The notes beneath the pieces were generated by a model, which did no database searches, had not been told where the DNA came from, and saw only the letters and a program-made list of their open reading frames with translations. Positions 60,372 through 64,000 of a stretch of DNA of 64,000 nt are shown here, piece by piece. Position numbers and translations under genes: made by a program. The first letter of the stretch is position 1. Each line of letters begins with the position of its first letter. The DNA comes from Oceanicola sp. D3 (lineage in GTDB: Bacteria > Pseudomonadota > Alphaproteobacteria > Rhodobacterales > Rhodobacteraceae): the NCBI RefSeq assembly GCF_006351965.1, contig NZ_CP040932.1, positions 806,001-870,000 of the forward strand, written 5' to 3'.

Positions 60372-61100
60372 TCAGCCCTCGTCATGGGCGACGGTCAGCA
60401 CCACGCGATCTCCGGCAAACCAGGTTTCACCATGTTCCACCGGGCGGCCTTCAAGGTCTCGGTTTAGGCCTGTTGTCTTGAGCAGCGGGTCGCCTTCACG
60501 CAGGCCGAGGTGCAGGGCCTGTGTGGGGCTGGCGCGTTCTGCCGTAAGGCGGGTTTCGGCGCGGATGTAATCAGACAGGCCTTCGCGGCGCAGGGCTTCG
60601 GTGACGGACGATGTTTGCGCGAGCTGATCGGCGAGGCCGGGGAAGCGGGCGGCGGGAAAAGTGGAGGTGAAATGGGCGATGGGGCTGCCGGAAGAGAGCG
60701 AAAGCCCCTCGTAAACAATCACTTGCGCCTCCCGCTCCAGCCCCAGAGCCGCCGCCTCGGGTTTGGTTGGAGGGCGCGTTTCCACCCGTAGCACGCGCTT
60801 TTCGGGCAGGCGGCCCGAGGCGCGGATGTTTTGGTGAAAGCGCACGCGGCGGCCGATGGGATATTCGGTGGGCGGAGCCTCGACGAACACCCCGGCCCCG
60901 CGCCGGGAGCGCACCACGCCCGCCTCGGCCAGCGAGGCCAGCGCGTGGCGCACCGTGTGCCGGTTGACCCCGAAGCGCGAGGACAGCGCAGCCTCGGTGG
61001 GCAGCTTGTCACCCGCGCGGTAGAGGCCTTGCGCGATCTCGCCTTCAAGCGTGGCGGCGATGGACTTCCAGACGGGGGTTCGTGCGGGGGTGCGGGCCAT
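60372..61100 (-). CDS. phnF: PhnF, GntR/HutC-family regulator of phosphonate genes
   Basis: A 242-residue regulator with an N-terminal winged helix (KLPTEAALSSRFGVNRHTVRHALASLAEAG) and a UTRA ligand domain, the HutC subfamily pattern. It is divergent from phnG with a perfect 11-bp inverted repeat in the gap. Negative control released by a phosphonate-related ligand is the family expectation. Confidence 0.92.
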   Translation of the reverse strand: MARTPARTPVWKSIAATLEGEIAQGLYRAGDKLPTEAALSSRFGVNRHTVRHALASLAEAGVVRSRRGAGVFVEAPPTEYPIGRRVRFHQNIRASGRLPEKRVLRVETRPPTKPEAAALGLEREAQVIVYEGLSLSSGSPIAHFTSTFPAARFPGLADQLAQTSSVTEALRREGLSDYIRAETRLTAERASPTQALHLGLREGDPLLKTTGLNRDLEGRPVEHGETWFAGDRVVLTVAHDEG

Positions 61101-61156
61101 GGTGTTACCGAAACTTCATGAAACGGCACTGGACGCGCTGGGCGACTCGGGCCTAT

Positions 61157-61190
61157 GATTTGTCTAGTTGTATAGATTCCTAGACAAATC
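61157..61190. promoter_or_regulatory. PhnF operator between phnF and phnG
   Basis: GATTTGTCTAG (61157-61167) and CTAGACAAATC (61180-61190) form a perfect 11-bp inverted repeat around TTGTATAGATTC. The centre contains TCTA-N6-TAGA, like GntR/HutC operators. It lies 56 bases from the phnF start and 13 from the phnG start, so binding would block phnG directly and could autoregulate phnF. Confidence 0.8.
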
Positions 61191-61203
61191 GGCAAGTTGT
61201 CTC

Positions 61204-61644
61204 ATGAGCGATGAACGCAAGGCATGGATGGGCACTCTGGCGACCGCGAAACCGGCGGCGCTGGCAGATGCGGTGGAGCGGCTCGGCGCGCTGCCCGGCT
61301 TCAACTGGCTGCGCCGCCCGGAGGTGGGCGGGGTGATGGTGCCCGGTCGGATGGGCGGCACTGGCGCGGCGTTCAACCTCGGTGAAATCACGGTGACGCG
61401 CTGTGCGCTGAAGCTGGAGAGCGGCGAGGTGGGCCACGCCTATGTGCAGGGTCGAGACACGGCCCATGCCGAGCGGGCGGCGCTTTGTGACGCGCTGATG
61501 CAAACGGGGCGGGCGGGCGATGTCAGGCGCCATGTTCTGGCCCCGCTGGCCGCGGCCCGGGCGGAGGCGCGCAAGGCGCGTGCGGCCCGGGCGGCGGCCA
61601 CGAAGGTTGAATTTTTCACGCTGGTTCGGGGGGAGGACGCATGA
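61204..61644 (+). CDS. phnG: C-P lyase complex subunit PhnG
   Basis: PhnG is part of the PhnGHIJ core that breaks carbon-phosphorus bonds. The 146-residue product has RRPEVGGVMVPGRMGGTGAAFNLGE and the GHAYVQGRDTAHAE motif. The start at 61204 (MSDERKAWM) is preferred over 61168, which lies within the operator. It overlaps phnH by 4 bp. Confidence 0.95.
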   Translation: MSDERKAWMGTLATAKPAALADAVERLGALPGFNWLRRPEVGGVMVPGRMGGTGAAFNLGEITVTRCALKLESGEVGHAYVQGRDTAHAERAALCDALMQTGRAGDVRRHVLAPLAAARAEARKARAARAAATKVEFFTLVRGEDA

Positions 61645-62198
61645 ACGCGCTGGATGGCGGATTTGTCCATGCGCCTGCCGAGGCCAGCCGCGCCTTCCGC
61701 GCCGTGCTGGAGGCGATGGCCCGGCCCGGGCGGATCGAGACCGTGGCGGGCGCACAGGCCCCGGGCCTGTCGGTGGCGGGTTCGGTGGTGGTGCTCACGC
61801 TGGTTGATGGCACGACGCCTGTGTTTTTGGCCGAGGACGTGGACAGCCCGGCGCTGCGCCAATGGCTCGCCTTCCACACCGGCGCCCCGGTGGTGGCGCG
61901 CGATGCGGCGATGTTTGCGCTGGGTGGCTGGGCGGCCCTCGCGCCGCTCGATGGCTTCGCCAAGGGCACGGCGGAGTATCCTGATCGTTCGGCCACGTTG
62001 ATTGTTGAGGTCGACGAGTTGGCCAATGAGGGGGCAAGGCTCACCGGGCCGGGGATTGAAACCGAGGCCCGGCTGACCCTGCCCGACCCGGAGGCCCACC
62101 GCGCCAACCGGGCGCTGTTTCCGCTGGGGCTGGATTTTATCTTTTGCGCAGGGAGCCGCCTGGCTGGCCTGCCCCGCAGCACCCGAGTGGAGGGCTAG
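61641..62198 (+). CDS. phnH: C-P lyase complex subunit PhnH
   Basis: The 185-residue core subunit has SRAFRAVLEAMARPGRIE at the N terminus and the terminal ANRALFPLGLDFIFCAG segment typical of PhnH. It overlaps phnG by 4 bp and precedes phnI by 4 bp. Confidence 0.95.
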   Translation: MNALDGGFVHAPAEASRAFRAVLEAMARPGRIETVAGAQAPGLSVAGSVVVLTLVDGTTPVFLAEDVDSPALRQWLAFHTGAPVVARDAAMFALGGWAALAPLDGFAKGTAEYPDRSATLIVEVDELANEGARLTGPGIETEARLTLPDPEAHRANRALFPLGLDFIFCAGSRLAGLPRSTRVEG

Positions 62199-62202
62199 GG
62201 CG

Positions 62203-63291
62203 ATGTATGTTGCGGTGAAGGGCGGCGAGCGGGCGATTGACGCGGCGCATGCGTGGCTGGCCGAGGAGCGGCGTGGCGATGTGGCGGTGCCCGAACTCAG
62301 CGTGGCGCAGATCCGTGAGCAGATGGCGCTGGCGGTGAACCGGGTGATGGCCGAGGGCTCGCTTTATGACCCGGACCTTGCTGCGCTGGCGATCAAGCAG
62401 GCGCGGGGGGATCTGATCGAGGCGATCTTCCTGATCCGCGCCTATCGCACCACCCTGCCGCGCTTTGGCTCAGCCGAGCCGGTGGAGACGGGCGAGATGG
62501 CCTGCGACCGGCGTATCAGCGCCACCTTCAAGGATGCGCCGGGCGGGCAGGTGCTGGGGCCGACCTTTGACTATACCCATCGGCTGATCGACTTTGCGCT
62601 GGCCGCCGAGGGCGAGCCGCCGGTGGCGCGGGAGGGGGAGGCCAGCGAGGCCCCGATGCCGCGCGTGACCGAGATGTTGGGCCGTGACGGGCTGATCCAG
62701 CAGGAGGCGGTAAGCGATGAGTGCCCCCCCGACCTGACCCGCGCACCGCTGGAGTTTCCGGCCGGGCGCCCGATGCGGCTTCAGGCGCTGACGCGGGGCG
62801 ATGAGGGGTTTGTGCTGTCGATGGCCTATTCCACCCAGCGCGGTTACGGGCGTAACCACCCCTTTGTGGGCGAGCTGCGCATTGGTGCGGTGCCGGTGGA
62901 AATGGAGATCCCCGAGTTGGGGTTTGCGGTGGAGATCGGCGAGGTGGTGCTGACGGAGTGCGAAACGGTGAACCAGTTCACCGGCAGCAAGACTGAGCCG
63001 CCGCAATTTACCCGCGGCTACGGGCTGGTGTTTGGCCAGACCGAGCGCAAGGCGATTTCGATGGCGCTGGTGGACCGGGCACTGCGCTGGGAAGAGCTGG
63101 GAGAGGATGACCTTGGCGCACCGGCGCAGGACGAGGAATTTGTGATCGCCCACAGCGACAACATTCAAGCCACGGGCTTCTTGGAGCACATCAAGCTGCC
63201 CCATTACGTCGACTTTCAGTCTGAGTTGGAACTTGTCCGTCGGTTGCGGGCCGAGGCGCAGGCGGCGCGCCACAAGGAGGCGGCAGAATGA
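62203..63291 (+). CDS. phnI: C-P lyase complex subunit PhnI
   Basis: PhnI carries the nucleosidase activity that, with PhnGH and PhnL, joins phosphonate to ATP-derived ribose. The 362-residue product starts MYVAVKGGERAIDAAHAWLAE and ends with the SDNIQATGFLEHIKLPHYVDFQ segment. Length is normal. Two small minus-strand genes separate it from phnJ, which is unusual for this operon. Confidence 0.95.
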   Translation: MYVAVKGGERAIDAAHAWLAEERRGDVAVPELSVAQIREQMALAVNRVMAEGSLYDPDLAALAIKQARGDLIEAIFLIRAYRTTLPRFGSAEPVETGEMACDRRISATFKDAPGGQVLGPTFDYTHRLIDFALAAEGEPPVAREGEASEAPMPRVTEMLGRDGLIQQEAVSDECPPDLTRAPLEFPAGRPMRLQALTRGDEGFVLSMAYSTQRGYGRNHPFVGELRIGAVPVEMEIPELGFAVEIGEVVLTECETVNQFTGSKTEPPQFTRGYGLVFGQTERKAISMALVDRALRWEELGEDDLGAPAQDEEFVIAHSDNIQATGFLEHIKLPHYVDFQSELELVRRLRAEAQAARHKEAAE

Positions 63292-63298
63292 GCCGGGC

Positions 63299-63520
63299 TC
63301 ACCCTTTTTTGCTGAAAAAGCTCATCACGAAGAGCGCAATGGCCAGCCCGATGCCTCCGCCGAGGATGGCAAACTGCATCGACCGAAGCCCCTCCGGATC
63401 GGCCACGGTGCCGCCCTGCGCCTTGAGGAACAGCGGCAGGCCGACGCCCACGGCGAGTGCGGCGAAGAGCGCGATGAGGGCGAAGAGGCGGAGCCGGAGG
63501 CGGGGGTTGTTGGCGGGCAT
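63299..63520 (-). CDS. Small two-helix membrane protein between phnI and phnJ
   Basis: A 73-residue protein with two hydrophobic segments (about residues 9-28 and 45-65) and a basic end (SFFSKKG). The start at 63520 (MPANNPRLRLRL) is preferred to 63553. It is encoded antisense to the phn operon and only 4 bases after the companion gene. No family recognised. Confidence 0.6.
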   Translation of the reverse strand: MPANNPRLRLRLFALIALFAALAVGVGLPLFLKAQGGTVADPEGLRSMQFAILGGGIGLAIALFVMSFFSKKG

Positions 63521-63524
63521 AGGC

Positions 63525-63689
63525 TCAGACCCCGCTGCCGGTGCTGCCGCCATCTGTCAGATGGGAGGTGGTATCGAGGTTGCGGGTGTCACGATAGGTG
63601 CGGTCCTTGCGGGGCTTCAGCAGCACCACGAGGATCAGCACAAGGCCGGTACCGAACAAGGCGAGCAGGGTGATGTGAACAGGCTCCAT
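63525..63689 (-). CDS. Small single-helix membrane protein between phnI and phnJ
   Basis: A 54-residue protein with one N-terminal membrane helix (MEPVHITLLALFGTGLVLI) and a hydrophilic Arg/Asp-rich tail ending in GGSTGSGV. It is the first gene of a two-gene minus-strand unit. It could be a genuine small membrane protein or an artefact; codon pattern and hydrophobicity favour a real gene. Function unknown. Confidence 0.5.
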   Translation of the reverse strand: MEPVHITLLALFGTGLVLILVVLLKPRKDRTYRDTRNLDTTSHLTDGGSTGSGV

Positions 63690-63736
63690 GACGGGGATAT
63701 AGCCCGCGTGGGGCAGAGCGAGCAAGGGAGGCCCTG

Positions 63737-64000
63737 ATGAACGAGTACAACTTTGCCTATCTCGATGAAGAGACCAAGCGGATGATCCGCCGGGCGATCC
63801 TCAAGGGGGTGGCGGTGCCGGGCTATCAGGTGCCGTTCGCCAGCCGCGAAATGCCCATGCCCTATGGCTGGGGCACCGGTGGGGTGCAGGTGAGCGCGGC
63901 CTGCCTGACGCCCGAGGATTGCTTCAAGGTGATCGACCAGGGCGCGGATGACACGACGAATGCGGTGAGCATCCGCAAGTTCTTTGAGCGCACGGCGGGG
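63737..64000 (+). CDS. phnJ: C-P lyase catalytic subunit PhnJ (N-terminal part)
   Basis: The first 88 codons of PhnJ, running off the end of the window: MNEYNFAYLDEETKRMIRRA, then PGYQVPFASREMPMPYGWGTGG and DDTTNAVSIRKFFERTAG. PhnJ is the radical-SAM enzyme that cleaves the C-P bond; its cluster cysteines lie beyond the window. GGAGG lies shortly before the ATG. Confidence 0.95.
   Translation, partial: MNEYNFAYLDEETKRMIRRAILKGVAVPGYQVPFASREMPMPYGWGTGGVQVSAACLTPEDCFKVIDQGADDTTNAVSIRKFFERTAG

Noticed and set aside
1-64000. tRNA, rRNA, CRISPR arrays, insertion sequences or prophage genes
   Set aside because: Nothing with the needed cloverleaf, repeat-spacer or transposase/integrase features was recognised on reading; a covariance-model search could still find a missed small RNA.

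Overview
This window is high-GC alphaproteobacterial DNA, most likely from the Rhodobacteraceae (Roseobacter/Paracoccus type). The evidence is a SAM/SAH riboswitch in front of metK (a class known from Rhodobacterales), a sox cluster in the Paracoccus order soxWXYZABCDEF plus soxH, an irr gene divergent from fabA-fabB-fabI, a CP4-like class II aroA, and C-P lyase genes in phnGHI(J) order. No rRNA, tRNA, CRISPR array, transposase or phage gene was seen. Both ends of the window cut a gene: soxW on the left and phnJ on the right.

Region 1 (1-11.8 kb) is a nearly complete thiosulfate-oxidation locus. Periplasmic SoxXA, SoxYZ, SoxB and Sox(CD)2 form the multienzyme cycle. SoxE, SoxF, a DUF302 protein, a YeeE-type sulfur transporter and SoxH follow. 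An ATTC-N8-GAAT operator lies in the soxW-soxX gap, a strong terminator-like hairpin separates soxA from soxB, and FNR/CRP-type sites precede the DUF302 and YeeE genes. Region 2 (11.8-20.7 kb) is accessory metabolism, mostly on the minus strand: two endonuclease/exonuclease/phosphatase-fold proteins, a glutamine amidotransferase, an enolase-superfamily enzyme, a zinc alcohol dehydrogenase, a PLP dehydratase, an alpha/beta hydrolase, a haloacid dehalogenase and an M50 peptidase.

Region 3 (20.7-46.8 kb) is mainly housekeeping: fabI-fabB-fabA with irr; miaB; phoH-ybeY-corC-lnt; riboswitch-metK; trmB; aroA-cmk; rpsA; ihfB-lapA-trpF. Accessory genes are inserted at several joints: an OmpA-family/lipoprotein pair sharing one short domain between miaB and phoH; DUF1963, macrodomain and unknown genes between metK and trmB; BLUF photoreceptor and lipase genes between cmk and rpsA; and SUKH-like, GNAT and MFS genes between rpsA and ihfB. 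Region 4 (46.9-55.5 kb) holds a GntR regulator with a flavin monooxygenase, a tandem pair of paralogous half-permeases, GFA and DUF2087 proteins, and an orphan solute-binding protein next to a large chemoreceptor. Region 5 (55.6-64 kb) is a phosphonate locus: phnCDE1E2, a hexapeptide transferase, phnF, then phnGHI and the start of phnJ, with a Pho-box-like triple repeat and a perfect PhnF-type operator.

Structures not explained by the genes include two sites with three ATGCACA heptamers at exactly 11-bp period, two families of dispersed intergenic repeats, two tandem repeats with 40-bp and 30-bp periods, an attenuator-like leader before rpsA, and a GC-skew sign change around 16-24 kb that does not follow gene strand. 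Functions come from reading protein motifs and gene order; no database search was possible.
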